Of a stretch of 64,000 bases of DNA, positions 10,485 to 21,830 are shown piece by piece; the stretch's first letter is position 1, and each line of letters begins with the position of its first letter. The position numbers were made by a program, and so were the translations under genes. Source of the DNA: Reticulitermes speratus (lineage: Eukaryota > Arthropoda > Insecta > Blattodea > Rhinotermitidae); NCBI GenBank assembly GCA_021186555.1, contig JAJKFL010000011.1:3107501-3171500 (forward strand), given 5' to 3'. The notes beneath the pieces were generated by a model. It did not search any database. It worked only from the letters and a program-made list of their open reading frames with translations, and was not told the origin of the DNA.

Positions 10485-11150
10485 TCTGACCTTTCTGTAT
10501 CTTGGGCTTATATATTAACAATTTCTACACATGAAATAACTTATAGATAAAACACGAGCGGTAATCTATTGTCATAATTATCATTCCAGTTGTAATTAAG
10601 TTATCAATTATATTTCACGTCATACCTTATAATTAATTGTTTCTTATGTATTGTATTCGTTACCCAAATAACAACTATAATCTATTAAACCTTTTAAATA
10701 TTTTCATGTCTTCTAATCTGCTTTTTCCAGTGGATCTTACACCATTAACATTTAAACCCTTGAAACCCGCAATGATTTATTTTCCAATTCCTGCCTTCAG
10801 TAAATGAAACACGGTTAGTTTGAAGGAAGGAACGCGTGGGACAATTAAGTGTGTGTCACTTTGCTTTTTATTCATAAGTTTCAAATTTCAAATCTGTACC
10901 CGCAGATAGGTTAATTTGACTCACGTTTTCGTGAAACTTGTCAGTAACTCAAGAAAAATTTTCGAAAAATTTTCTCAATTCAGGCCGCGACCACCTCCTG
11001 CCACAAACTTCGTGCCTCACTGTTCCTTATTACCTGTTTTTACATTGTGATTTTTCCCTGCGTTCTGTTCACAGGACATGAACATGTACATAGCCTTTTC
11101 AGTACTTACGTCTTGAGCAATCTCCTTAGTAGCGACTAACAAGCCGTATG
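10485..11150. other. Unassigned AT-rich spacer
   Basis: No recognised element. It lies downstream of the dead reverse transcriptase on the minus strand and may contain its eroded C-terminal region. Confidence 0.25.
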
Positions 11151-11155
11151 TTTTT

Positions 11156-12055
11156 CTACTTCTTGTATTTACGTTTTAATCGGTAAATTAAAACCATCAA
11201 TAAGGACAGAGATCGAAGTGTCACATTCAGTTTCAATCCATCGTGATTTACTCCGATCGTCATAATGACATATGCTAAAACAAAGTTTGAAAGCAATGGC
11301 GATAGAGCTTCTCTTCTTCTCAGACCATTCTTAATAGGAAACGTATCAGACAAATATTTGTCTATCCAGTCTTTACTGTAAATTCCAATAAACATATATT
11401 TGCAAGATACCAGACTTCCGCCGCTATATAGTTGAGGTCTTTGTTCTTCTCGTTTCTAACATCTTAACAGAGCGAAGAACTCAACCATGTTTATTAATGT
11501 AAGTATTTTTGTAGCAATACCAATCTCAGTGCAGTTACTGTACAAACCCTCCCTCCTAAGTGAGTTAGAGGCCTTTAAACATCTATAAACAATTGAGATA
11601 TCGTTGGTAGTGTTTTTATGGGAGCTACGACCTAATATTCACTACGGGTAAAATTTTCAAGGTGCATTATCCAAAATAAGACTGAGTGCTTCGTGTTACG
11701 TTTGAGGAAAATTGGTGAACGGGACAATTTGTAATTGTAGGATGTGTTTTGATGTATCCAAGCCAGAAAATAAAGCTTTCAATTAAAAAAAAATTGAGGT
11801 ATTGCCTCATTTTCTTCTAATTTATCCTCATGTATTTAGCAAATTCAGAATATTTCGTCAGTATCGAAATCCACACTGATGGTCCCCAATATTTTTTTTC
11901 TGAATATGCAATTAACCTTGCCAGAAAAATGTTGAATATTCTGCCTGTAGTTGGTAAAAGTGATATGCCTCGTAAATTATTACATTCTGTTTTAATCTCC
12001 TTCTTATAAATACCTACACCGATTAGCTCTTTCCAATGTTGAGGCAATACTTCCT
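11156..12055 (-). pseudogene. Degenerate non-LTR reverse transcriptase
   Basis: Two minus-strand blocks in the correct order are recognisable. At 12047-11817, WKELIGVGIYKKE and CNNLRGISLLPTT are the N-terminal RT motifs (usual form WKE..IVPIYKKGDK..C.NYRGISLL). At 11395-11156, KYLSDTFPIKNGLRR and EALSPLLSNFVLAYVI are motif B (usual GLKQGDALSPLLFNFALEYAI). The catalytic FADD/YADD box should follow but is not readable. The DNA between the blocks is frameshifted. It is a dead copy. Confidence 0.75.
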
Positions 12056-12664
12056 TTCATCAAGAAGAATTAATCAGTATATAGATCTCATGACGTAATA
12101 TTCTACTGCTTAAACAGTTATTCTGAAATTTGACCAATGTCTGGAGATTTATGCCTTTTCAAAGTTCCAGTAACAATATCAACGCCAAAGGAAAGAGGCT
12201 TAGACTCTCGTTGCTGACCTATGTGTATTTGACCCTGCGTGATAGCCTAAACGCTGCATATTTTTAACAGCTATTTCGAAACATATGTTTATAAATATAA
12301 AACATGAATGTAACTTATACTCACGTCAGTGCATTATATCCACTAAGGACGTTAGTAGATAAGGGAACACAAATCATGAATAACCTTCGCAGAGAAGGGA
12401 AATTATTTAAAATTCAGCGTAGCAAAGTCGTAACACTTTGCAGTTTGCCCTGCTACCTCTACTGCAGCTGTTTGTAACATACAGGCTACCTTACTGATAT
12501 TGAGTGTGTAATTGTGCAAGGCACAAATATTTTAAGTTTAAATCCGTTACTCCTCAAATATTAATGCCTGCCTGTAGATTAGCAGGCTTGCTGTCTATTT
12601 GTGTTATGCTTCTATATTTCGCAATATCTTGTTGGGTATTACGGCTGCATAAAATATTTAAATT
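12056..12664. other. Unassigned spacer
   Basis: Nothing recognisable on either strand. Low GC. Confidence 0.3.
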
Positions 12665-12678
12665 ATATTGCATATAAT

Positions 12679-13096
12679 AATAATAATAATAACCATGGCT
12701 CAACAGCCCTATATGGGCTCGGGCCTCTTCTTGCCTCCTCTTTCCGAGGTTACTAAGTCATGCGCATTCGTGGCAGTTGGTGACCGGTCAACTGGCCGCG
12801 CTACTATTCTATCGATCCAGATGTGCCCGCCAGAGCCATCTGGCAGGCAGTCAGGAGACTTGGGCGAGAAATGGAGGCAATTTGGCTTACGCAACATTTT
12901 TATTCATGCCCGTAAGGTTCTTTTACATGCCGTAAATCTACGACACGGGACCGACGGATTTACTTCCCCTCCGAAGGAAGTGGTGCTCCGGATTTTCATC
13001 ACCCTTAAAAATCCATCGACCTCGGTCGGGATCGAACCCGCGAACCTTGGGTCCAGTGGCGAGCACGCTAACCACTAGTCCACCGAGGTCGACTCA
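12679..13096 (-). mobile_element. A-type tRNA-derived SINE, full length with 14-bp TSD
   Basis: A complete minus-strand copy. Its head (B-box GGTTCGATCCC) lies at the right end and its (TTA)n tail at the left. The direct repeat ATATTGCATATAAT occurs at 12665-12678 and 13097-13110, a perfect 14-bp target duplication that shows relatively recent L1/RTE-type retroposition. It is about 90% identical by eye to 7574-7982. Confidence 0.9.
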
Positions 13097-13110
13097 TATT
13101 GCATATAATG

Positions 13111-13964
13111 TGCAAATTATTGTGCGCCTGTAAGTGTCCCCAGTACAGTGCGATCGACATGCTCTATCTGTCTTACTATGGTCTTCGGTGTTATGGCACA
13201 ATATAATCTTGTTTTGGTAGGATGCACTGGAGACGGAGGGAAAACTTTCCCCCCAGAACGTTGATGTCCATAGGCTACAAGTAGTAACACCAATATCTGT
13301 CGAATGAAATTTCAAGTTTCGATGTCCATTGCTTCTTGAAAAGCTCAGTCACTGTGTTACTGTTGGGACCTCACAGTTCATGGCTGCTGCTGAATTGTTC
13401 TTCCTGCTCCGCCTTTGTGTTTCGAGTATTCGCTGGTTCTCTGAGGTGATTTTCAAGATAAATACATTAACTAAGGAAAGGGCTCAGACATTGAATGATC
13501 ACTGATGGGCCGGCCAGCATGAAGCATTTTCTTTCTTTAAATTCCTGTCCCCTTTCGGTGTGATATAGAATGAGTGTGCTCTGTGGGTCTCTGCTTAGAG
13601 TGACGTAACCCTCTCCCGACTGACGTGGACCGAGATTAATGGATTAGAAAAGTTCCAGAGGAAGAAATATCACTTTCAATAACACACGTGTCGTAGGAAT
13701 AAAGAAGAATGCACTAGATACGGTGGAGGGTTGTCACTAGTGGAACATGGAAAGATTAAGATGGCGCTGATAAGAGCTTTTGAAGAGATTGACGTAAAGA
13801 AGAAAGAAGAGTATGAAAGTAACGAGAAGAAGGAGGAAGAAGGGAATTAAAACGAAAATAATAAGACAATAGAATAACATACTCGTAATTATTAACGGGA
13901 AATGCGGAATGAGGATAAAGATTAAAGGAAAGAAACATGTAATGAAGAATAGTCACCAATATGT
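13111..13964. other. Unassigned spacer
   Basis: No recognisable coding or repeat content. There is a purine-rich stretch at 13790-13860. Confidence 0.3.
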
Positions 13965-13974
13965 AACAACATAT

Positions 13975-14234
13975 TTTTTCCAATGGCTCGACAGCCCCTT
14001 GGGGGCCTAGGCCGCCTCATTTTTCGAGGCTTCACGATCACACTTTTAGACACACCACACTCGGTAGGACTCCTCTGGACGAGGGATCAGCTCGTCGCAG
14101 AGACCTCTACCTGACAACACACAACACTTAAAACAGACAAACATCCATGCCCCCGGCGGGATTCGAACCCACAATCCCAGTAAGCGGACGGCAGCAGACC
14201 CACGCCTTAGACCGCGCGGCCACTGGATCGGCGA
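13975..14234 (-). mobile_element. B-type tRNA-derived SINE with 10-bp TSD
   Basis: A minus-strand copy with the tRNA-like head at 14150-14234 (B-box GGTTCGAATCC) and the body 'ggtagaggtctctgcgacg' then 'aggcggcctaggcccc', ending at an A-rich tail at 13975. AACAACATAT occurs at 13965-13974 and 14235-14244. Confidence 0.9.
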
Positions 14235-14244
14235 AACAACATAT

Positions 14245-14876
14245 AGTGAACAATATTTACGGTTATAAAGCGACTTGTAGTGAATTATAATCAATTATAT
14301 AATAATGAAACATGTAGTTAATATTGCTGACCCCCCCCCCTACTTACGTATTTTCAGAATTACGCAATTTTTAAAAAGTGAAATAATAACATGTATAAGG
14401 TAAGCATTAAATCTACAGCCTTTTCATACTTTTTTACCAAACTCTCTGTAATTCGTGTTTGTCTGTTTTGTTTATCACCATCCACAGCACTAGGTTCTGA
14501 GTAACTGCATGGCCAGTGCATTTCTTTTAACGCTGTCCTGAGTACAGCAGCCGTCAGGGAGTATCACATCTGATACGATGTCACGCTTGGTGTGAAAATA
14601 AAAGAAAGACCCTGTATAATACGCCAATTTAACTCTCAGTATTATACAACACCCTTTCAGATTAAACGGACACAGAACTCGTAGCTAGTTATGCTCGTGT
14701 TGAGGGCTCTGTAGTGCTTCGTCCTTCATATACACAGATAGGTCTAGGATATTGATGTATGACTTTAGACAGTGACGAATACTACTGAAACAGCGGAGAC
14801 GCCTGTGTAGTTAAATAAATTCATTGCAATGCTAAAAAGTTCTTCGTTATGTTAGGTTTATAGTTGAGTTACCTTA
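14245..14876. other. Unassigned spacer
   Basis: No element recognised; it contains a C-run at 14331-14340. Confidence 0.3.
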
Positions 14877-15487
14877 TGGTATTTCGGGAACAAAGCACCG
14901 TTAGTGTCAGAAATGGAGGGCATCACGTGACATGTATTTCGGGAATAAAGCGTCGTTAGTATCAGAAATGGAGGGCATCACGTGACAGGTATTTCGGGAA
15001 ACACAGCGCCGTTAGTGTCAGAAATGGAGGGCATCACGTGACAGGTATTTCGGGAACAAAACGCCGTTAGTGTCAGAAATGGAGGGCATCACGTGACATG
15101 TATATCGGGAATAAAGCGTCGTTAGTATCAGAAATGGAGGGCATCACGTGACAGGTATTTCGGGAACAAAGCGCCGTTAGTGTCAGAAATTGAAGGCATC
15201 ACGTGACATGTATTTCGGGAATAAAGCGTCGTTAGTATCAGAAATGGAGGGCATCACGTGACAGGTATTTAGGGAACAAAGCGCCGTTAGTATCAGAAAT
15301 GGAGGGCATCACGTGACAGGTATTTCGGGAACAAAGCGCCGTTAGTGTCAGAAATGGAGGGCATCACGTGACAGGTATTTCTGGAACAAAGCGCCGTTAG
15401 TATCAGAAATGGAGGGCATCACGTGACATGTATATCGGGAACAAAGCGCCGTTAGTGTCAGAAATGGAGAGCATCACGTGACAGGTT
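14877..15487 (+). repeat. 55-bp tandem array, 11 units, each with TCACGTGA
   Basis: Unit: gtatttcgggaacaaagcgc, then cgttagtgtcagaaatggag, then ggcatcacgtgacag. Eleven units differ by a few substitutions (aacaaagcgcc/aataaagcgtc; gtgtca/gtatca). Every unit keeps the 8-bp palindrome TCACGTGA, an E-box of the MITF/USF type. The array ends 1 bp before the target duplication of a hAT-type MITE. Confidence 0.95.
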
Positions 15488-15495
15488 AAGAAGTA

Positions 15496-15737
15496 CAGCG
15501 GCGTATGTAGGTTTTTGGCGCCCGGGGCGAGTAATCATAACGGCAACCCCTAACATACATTTCAAACTTTAAAAAAAGTCACAATTAGTTATTTAATTTC
15601 CTTATATTCTGCTCAGTATTTTAAAATTTGTTGATCCCAGAAAATCAAATTTTTTCATTTAAAATATCCATTTTGCCGCCCAATTTCCGCCCGTTTCACT
15701 CTGCTGCCCGGGGTCCCACACCCCAGCTATGCCCCTG
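15496..15737. mobile_element. hAT-type MITE with perfect 8-bp TSD
   Basis: The termini are CAGCGGCGTATGTAGG and (inverted) CAGGGGCATAGCTGGGG, imperfect short inverted repeats starting CAG. They are flanked by AAGAAGTA at 15488-15495 and 15738-15745. The 8-bp duplication and CAG ends fit the hAT superfamily. There is no coding capacity in 242 bp. Confidence 0.75.
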
Positions 15738-15745
15738 AAGAAGTA

Positions 15746-16740
15746 GGTGCAGTTTTACGGAACGAGTGCCTTGATTGTGATCGTAGTGATGATTATGATC
15801 ATGACGATGACATATAAATTAATGCGGCATACAATAAATGTATCTCTACCCGAACACACAACGTTCTGTATAAGCCTTTGTCTTCTTAAGTGCAAATTGT
15901 TGGACATCATTGAACAAGTTGACGGCCTTGACATATAGAAATTCCTGTAATCTGAATCATCCTCCCCGCTCTTCGCTCAGCACTTACCACTTCCGGTCAC
16001 CAGCTGCTGCCACAGTCATCCATCATTACGTAATCATCATATCACCCATCTGGTAAAATTCCCCCTCAATTCCCCTGTTCCGTTTTTGTGCTATGTAACT
16101 CTCGCAGAATCCATACAATAGTGTTGCCTGTTTTGTGCTCTTACAGCCTTGAAGTGTTTGTTAGTTCGTAACACAACACAAACTGCACACTGTTATCGTA
16201 ATATACTTACAGTAACAGGTAGAGGATTTAGTCGTCTCATGGACATACAGCTCCTCGCTTCTTTAACCATCAGCTGTAGATGTAACTGAGGGGTTAGAGC
16301 CTTCCGGCTTTTTTATCCCGAGAAATTGTCCCCTGCGCACATTGCATGCGAACCTGGGTCGACCCGGATGCCGGAGCCGGTCTGGACGCGGAGACCAAGA
16401 GAATAACGCCCTTGTCTGCCCGAAATGTAATCTCCATTCTTCTACCATCCAGTCCGTATAGGTCTTCGGTCTTCTGGGATTTACTGTAGCGAATCTTAGT
16501 AGATTGTTACCTACGTTTCGGGACAATGTTTCGGTACCATATTTAAGGGTCAAGGAATACAAGGCTGCTTGAAAGTTGATATCCTGAATTCTTAACATTA
16601 TCTACTCTTTCCCCAAAACAACTACCTTATCTAATGAAATATATCATACGTTATGTGAATCTGAAACAAACAGGTCCAAAGTATAACGGGCAGAGTTAAA
16701 CAGTAAATTTCTCCATTAACGTAAATACACACAAAGGTGT
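15746..16740. other. Unassigned spacer with one 111-codon open frame
   Basis: A frame at 16598-16263 (-) begins MLRIQDINFQ and includes RRPKTYTDWMVEEWRL. It matches no family I know. GC is raised at 16300-16450. It could be an unknown repeat. Confidence 0.2.
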
Positions 16741-17260
16741 GACAAAGTATGGCAGAGTGGCTTAACTTTGACATTACAGAACGGTGTTCAGGTTCACGAT
16801 TTTACCGCGTGCGAAAGCCACCGTTACGTCTTCAGTAAGCAACTGACTTTGTTCTACAGGCGGTTGGGACGTTGTGGAGAAGGAAAGAACGCCTAACACT
16901 ACCGGGATTTAAACCCCAGTCCCCAGTGCCGACGAGAGACGGTGGGGAAAGCCGATACAAATTACCGGGGGCCCGGCCGTCCGGAAAGGGGCCCGTGGCC
17001 CCAATGCATTATACATATTTTTTATTTCTCGATAGTATTTTATTTTTCGATTGTAAAATTTACCCCTTTCAGAACAAGCCCAAATCACTCTACAAATGAA
17101 AGCTAGTCCTTCCGATTTAGTGTAAAGATATTTAGCCGGTCCGCCTTTGCTGGGGGCATGAGAACATTTCGTCACCGGGGCCAGAATCCCCTTTTGGCGG
17201 CCCTGCCGATTCCTTTGTATTCCGGTCCGCAACCTCTAATAAGTGAAATGTTCCGGGACG
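16741..17260. other. GC-rich block of unknown origin, possibly a DNA transposon
   Basis: Two GC-rich stretches (about 16905-17005 and 17135-17235) with 'ggggcccggccgtccgg' and 'agccggtccgcctttgctgg' flank an AT-rich middle. This would fit an element with degenerate ends, but I could not align inverted repeats or a target duplication. Confidence 0.25.
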
Positions 17261-17544
17261 CAGATAGGTTGTTTGTATTGCTGTCTTCTTGGATGTGAGG
17301 CCGTGCCCTCTGACCTTCCCAGAGCACCATCTTCACCATCACAGCCTAGAGAATCTCCTAATCTCACAAGATTAGGTCACAATTGTGCAGCAGACGTTTA
17401 GTTCACTAATTCAGTGACTTCAGACGCCTAATCACCCATTACATTAAACCGATAATTTTGTAGGAAAAATGAATTGACTTATTTTAGAGAAACGCTCACG
17501 TGGTGAGGGTATCTGTATTTGTGCCTAAGCGGGAGGTATTAACA

Positions 17545-17775
17545 GAAAATTGGAGAAATTTGCATAAGGCGGGTCATATAGAACGAATGGTGAACAGAGA
17601 TATATATATACAAAATTTTGGTGGAGAAAACCGAAGGCAAGAGATTACTTGGAAGACCTAGATGTAGATGGAATAGTAAAATGAATATGGTTCTTAAAGA
17701 AATAGGCTTGCATTTCGTGATTGGATGAATCTGGCTTAGGATAGGAACAAGTGTTGATATCATCCGAAAATTATC
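17545..17775 (+). pseudogene. LINE ORF2 C-terminal fragment (family 2)
   Basis: The plus strand reads, with frameshifts, 'KILVEKTEGKRLLGRPRCRW' then 'KMNMVLKEIGL', the RPEGKRPLGRPRRRW.DNIKMDL.EVG signature seen intact at 47547-47858. It is heavily decayed. Confidence 0.6.
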
Positions 17776-17779
17776 TATC

Positions 17780-19020
17780 TTTGGGTTCAATAAAATGCGA
17801 GGTTTATGTTGACTAGCTGAGGAAATATCAGCTTCTCAAGAAGGACCTTTCTTCACAGAGTTAGTCAGATATTCAGTCAGTCAATCAGTTAATTACAGCT
17901 ACCTTTGTTAGGATTACAATACATTGCAGCTAATAATGGGCTGTCTCAATGTCACGTATTACTGCGCTTTTGCCTTTTTTTTTTTATAACTTATTTTTTC
18001 CCGGATATTTGAAATGCTCAAAGACTTTTTATTTCTACACACAACACACAGCTATTTTGCTGACGTAATCTTGTGGGGTGCCCCTTATGGTCAGCTGCTG
18101 GGGTAATACGTAATTTTAAACTTTAAAAAGGCGCATTGGGATATATTTACTTTATCACTTTTTAACTGCCTGAAGTATTAGACCTGAAATTTTCCTAATT
18201 ATTCTTCTTTCTGCAGACCAACAACGTAATATATGTATAAAGAGTTGGTAATTTTCCAGTCTGTCACTGTTGCTTCTTTAAGTCGGTAGTGTTCGTTTTG
18301 TATACACCCATTAAACGGAGAATCACAATTCGAAAGAAAGAAATTTAATGTTCAAGTACTGGATAGCTTTCAACTGTGTGTATAATCATATGCACGCTAA
18401 CCAGGTCTCCATTTACGTGGAGTGCTTTAACAATCTAAAGCCTCAAATACACCTAAATGCTATTAGGAATGTGTCATTTCTTACCTCACAGAGAACAGTG
18501 CGCCTCAACTACATAGACCAATCAATTAATGTTGTTAGAGGAATAATCGCTGTTTACTGACGGTGTCATGCGAAACATACAAACACACAGTGCGAACAAA
18601 ATGCAATTTCGTAACGCCGATGCACTAGTTACATATATTAACAACTGTATCTGATGTTACGAGAATATTCCAAATATGCTTTAAAAATATCTGCGATTAC
18701 ATATGACAGTTTTGTGTACATGAAGGTAGCAGCGACAAACAAGTTTTTGAACAGTTAATTTCTTAACAACAATACGTAATAATGCCGTGTTCCCTACTTC
18801 TGCCTAGAAATGTGTTTTGACTACTTTCATGAAGCAGATTCCTTTGAAAGCTAATATTGTCTCACATTCTTACCTTCGGAAACAAGTTCTTAAGACGGAA
18901 GGAAACACTTTAATTTAAAATATTGTTGTGTGTTTATAGTCTGAATATGTTAGAGGGCGCGTTGTGGGGAGGATTAAGAGTAACGTCTAGGTATTAATGG
19001 CAGCTGAAGATATATATGTT
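17780..19020. other. Unassigned AT-rich spacer
   Basis: No recognised repeat or gene. A short frame at 18348-18560 (+) has no motif. Confidence 0.3.
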
Positions 19021-19035
19021 ATAATTTACAATAAA

Positions 19036-19306
19036 GCCGATCCCAGTGGCCGTGCGGTCTAAGGAGTGGGTCTTCGGCCGCTCGCTTACTACGATCGTGG
19101 GTTCGAATGCCGATCCCAGTGGCCGTGCGGTCTAAGGCGTGGGTCTTCGGCCGCTCGCTTACTGGGATCTTGGGTTCGAATCCCACCGGGGGCATGGATG
19201 TTTGTGTTGTGTTGTAAAAAAGACGGTTGTGGACCGTAAGTGACATGAAAAGGACGAAAGGATTTAAACAGTACAAAAAGGATCAGAGGGGAAGAACCCG
19301 ACAGGC

Positions 19307-19339
<33 letters not shown>

Positions 19340-19664
19340 CCGGGGGCATGGATGTTTGTGTTGTGTTTGTTGTAAGGACGGTAGTATGGAACGTAAAGTG
19401 ACATGAAGGACGAAAGGATTTAAACAGTACAAAAATGGATCAAAGGGGAAAAACCCCGGACAGTCAAAAAAAAATTCCACCTAGGGCATGGATGTCTGTC
19501 TCATGTGAGTGTTGTGTGTTGTCAGGTAGAGGTCTCTGCGACGGGCTGATCACTCGTCCAGAGAGTCCTACCGAGTGTGGTGTGTCTGAAGTGTGTGATC
19601 GTGAAGCCTCGACGAAACGAGGAGGCCCAGGCCCATGTAGGGCTGTCGAGCCATTGGAAAAGTT
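19036..19664 (+). mobile_element. Composite SINE: two heads, two C-bodies, one B-body, shared TSD
   Basis: In order: tRNA-like head 1 (19036-19109) ending at its B-box; head 2 (19110-19180); C-type body ending in about 30 A (to about 19334); a second C-type body (about 19335-19474) ending in A9; and a B-type body (about 19475-19664). TTTACAATAAA occurs at 19025-19035 and 19665-19675. The duplication encloses the entire chimera, which implies it inserted as one unit. C bodies are marked by 'gtaaagtgacatgaaggacg', B bodies by 'ggtagaggtctctgcgacg'. Confidence 0.85.
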
Positions 19665-19811
19665 TTACAATAAATCCGATAGCAGTGTGTATAAGACTCA
19701 GTGTCACGTGTCATGTGGCACACATCGAAGGAAAAAGTGTTAATAAAACAGGGGATGTCTGCCGAACCATCCTGTATTTTCAGAGAAAATTACAGTCAGT
19801 CGGAAAGGATG

Positions 19812-19985
19812 CAATTTCTTTTTTCTTTTTGGGGGGTGAAGAGCCCCGCAGCAGATGCTACAGACGCACCGCAGCCTTGAGGCTTATTGTGCAACCCTAT
19901 GATAAAGATGATTAATTTTTTTTTTTTTATTTTTCCGTGTAATGGAACACAGGTGGAATGAAACTGACAGGGGATTTTTTGCGAG
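19812..19985 (-). mobile_element. F-type SINE, 5'-truncated
   Basis: Same orientation and sequence as the left half of 40560-40837 ('gccccgcagcagatgctac', 'cgcagccttgaggcttattg', 'acaggtggaatga'). The tRNA-like head is missing. Confidence 0.7.
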
Positions 19986-20029
19986 ATTAAATTACATTTT
20001 TACCTTGAATTTTAAGTTTTGTTATAAAT

Positions 20030-20105
20030 AAATGCCTGAGGACGATCGGCTTGATCGAAACATGTAGTGTTTGAAAAAATTAATAACAAATAAAGATTTT
20101 TCAGA
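20030..20105 (+). repeat. Half of a foldback-type end (CTGAGGACG...CGAAACATG)
   Basis: 'cctgaggacgatcggcttgatcgaaacatg' matches the motif at the ends of the foldback elements near 29.5 and 57.4 kb. No partner arm was found nearby. Confidence 0.4.
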
Positions 20106-20110
20106 TGGAA

Positions 20111-20229
20111 CACATCGTGTTATTTATGTAACACATCGTGTTATTTATGTAACACGTCGGTTATTTATGTAACACGTCGTGTTATTTATGTAACACGTCG
20201 TGTTATTTATGTAACACGTCGTGTTATTA
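20111..20229 (+). repeat. 21-bp palindromic array
   Basis: About six units of 'aacacgtcgtgttatttatgt'. The core AACACGTCGTGTT is a near-perfect palindrome around a central T. The first two units read 'acatcg' in place of 'acgtcg'. Confidence 0.9.
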
Positions 20230-20430
20230 TGCATCTTTATTTAGCTCATATACTTATGGTGGTTTTACGACTTGCCATTATCTCATATAATAAAACACTG
20301 AGTTGCAAGATGGTAATGAAAGATGAGCTCGTTGCTCTTCTGGAATATTACGAAGCGTAGATTGGTAGTTGCGGGAGTTTCGGGACAATTTATTGGTTAC
20401 ATCTTCAATTGTCAAGCAGTCTAAGAAGAA

Positions 20431-21515
20431 CGCCGGGAACACTTAGGTACGCAGTTATATAGGGAATTATGTGGGCAGCGGGAACACTTAGGTACGCAGT
20501 TATATAGGAATTATGTGGGCAGCGGGAACACTTAGGTACGCAGTTATATGGGGAATGCTGTGGGCAGCGGGAACACTTAGGTACGCAGTTATATAGGGAA
20601 ATTATGTGGGCAGCGGGAACACTTAGGTACGCAGTTATATAGGGAATGCTGTGGGCAGCGGGAACACTTAGGTACGCAGTTATATAGGAAATTATGTGGG
20701 CAGCGGGAACACTTAGGTACGCAGTTATATAGGAAATTATGTGGGCAGCGGGAACACTTAGGTACGCAGTTATATAGGGAATTATGTGGGCAGCGGGAAC
20801 ACTTAGGTACGCAGTTATATAGGGAATGCTGTGGGCAGCGGGAACACTTAGGTACGCAGTTATATAGGAAATTATGTGGGCAGCGGGAACACTTAGGTAC
20901 GCAGTTATATAGGAAATTATGTGGGCAGCGGGAACACTTAGGTACGCAGTTATATAGGGAATTATGTGGGCAGCGGGAACACTTAGGTACGCAGTTATAT
21001 AAGCAATGCTGTGGGCAGCGGGAACACTTAGGTACGCAGTTATATAGGAAATTATGTGGGCAGCGGGAACACTTAGGTACGCAGTTATATAGGAATGCTG
21101 TGGGCAGCGGGAACACTTAGGTACGCAGTTATATAGGAAATTATGTGGGCAGCGGGAACACTTAGGTACGCAGTTATATAGGGAATGCTGTGGGCAGCGG
21201 GAACACTTAGGTACGCAGTTATATAGGAAATTATGTGGGCAGCGGGAACACTTAGGTACGCAGTTATATAAGCAATGCTGTGGGCAGCGGGAACACTTAG
21301 GTACGCAGTTATATAAGCAATGCTGTGGGCAGCGGGAACACTTAGGTACGCAGTTATATAGGAAATTATGTGGGCAGCGGGAACACTTAGGTACGCAGTT
21401 ATATAGGGAATGCTGTGGGCAGCGGGAACACTTAGGTACGCAGTTATATAGGAAATTATGTGGGCAGCGGGAACACTTAGGTACGCAGTTATATAGGAAA
21501 TGCTGTGGGCAGCAA
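20431..21515 (+). repeat. 45-bp tandem array, about 24 units, 180-bp higher-order repeat
   Basis: Unit: gggaacacttaggtacgcag, ttatataggaaattatgtgg, gcagc. Two main variants alternate (..aaattatg.. and ..gaatgctg..). The 180 bp at 20641-20820 repeat exactly at 20821-21000, giving four-unit higher-order structure. Because 45 is divisible by 3 and the unit has no minus-strand stop, a 379-codon frame of 15-residue repeats results. I do not call it a gene. Confidence 0.95.
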
Positions 21516-21530
21516 TGGGTTGTCAGAGAG

Positions 21531-21830
21531 GTGACGCTAGCCATTAGGCGTAAGCGAGCGTGGAGGAAAGATGATTTGGAAAGAATGTCACAGGAAGCGG
21601 TCGTGGCCTATCATGAGATGATTTATCGTCATTTTCCTGCAGAAAGTGAGGAAATTATGAAAATTCTCTACCAGGCTAGCCTGCATCTTGATCTAGATTC
21701 GAACCCAGCTCCTTCCCAAAAACAGGGATTCGTACCACTTGAAAATCAGATCGCGGGGAGCTTTACTTACACGCCCTCTTTACGCCTTGTTTGGCATGTT
21801 GCTGTTTGCTCTGCAACATCTTCACATTGA
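21531..21830 (+). CDS. Unrecognised ORF just after the 45-bp array
   Basis: A 99-codon frame begins MTLAIRRKRAWRKDDLERMS and continues with a plausible amphipathic helix (VVAYHEMIYRHFPAESEE). The second half loses this character. I do not recognise it. It could be an exon, a repeat-derived frame, or chance. 'attcgaacccagctccttcc' near 21698 looks like a SINE B-box, which argues for a repeat in the second half. Confidence 0.2.
   Translation: MTLAIRRKRAWRKDDLERMSQEAVVAYHEMIYRHFPAESEEIMKILYQASLHLDLDSNPAPSQKQGFVPLENQIAGSFTYTPSLRLVWHVAVCSATSSH

Noticed and set aside
12679-13096. Functional tRNA gene
   Set aside because: Only polymerase III A- and B-boxes are conserved; the cloverleaf stems are degraded, and the unit has a SINE body, tail and target duplication.
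16905-17235. hAT or Harbinger element in the GC-rich block
   Set aside because: I could not find matching inverted ends or a target duplication, so only an unknown block is listed.
20405-21544. 379-codon minus-strand frame of 15-residue CVPKCSRCP repeats
   Set aside because: It is a direct consequence of a 45-bp tandem unit without stops; overlapping frames of similar length exist, and there is no domain or promoter.
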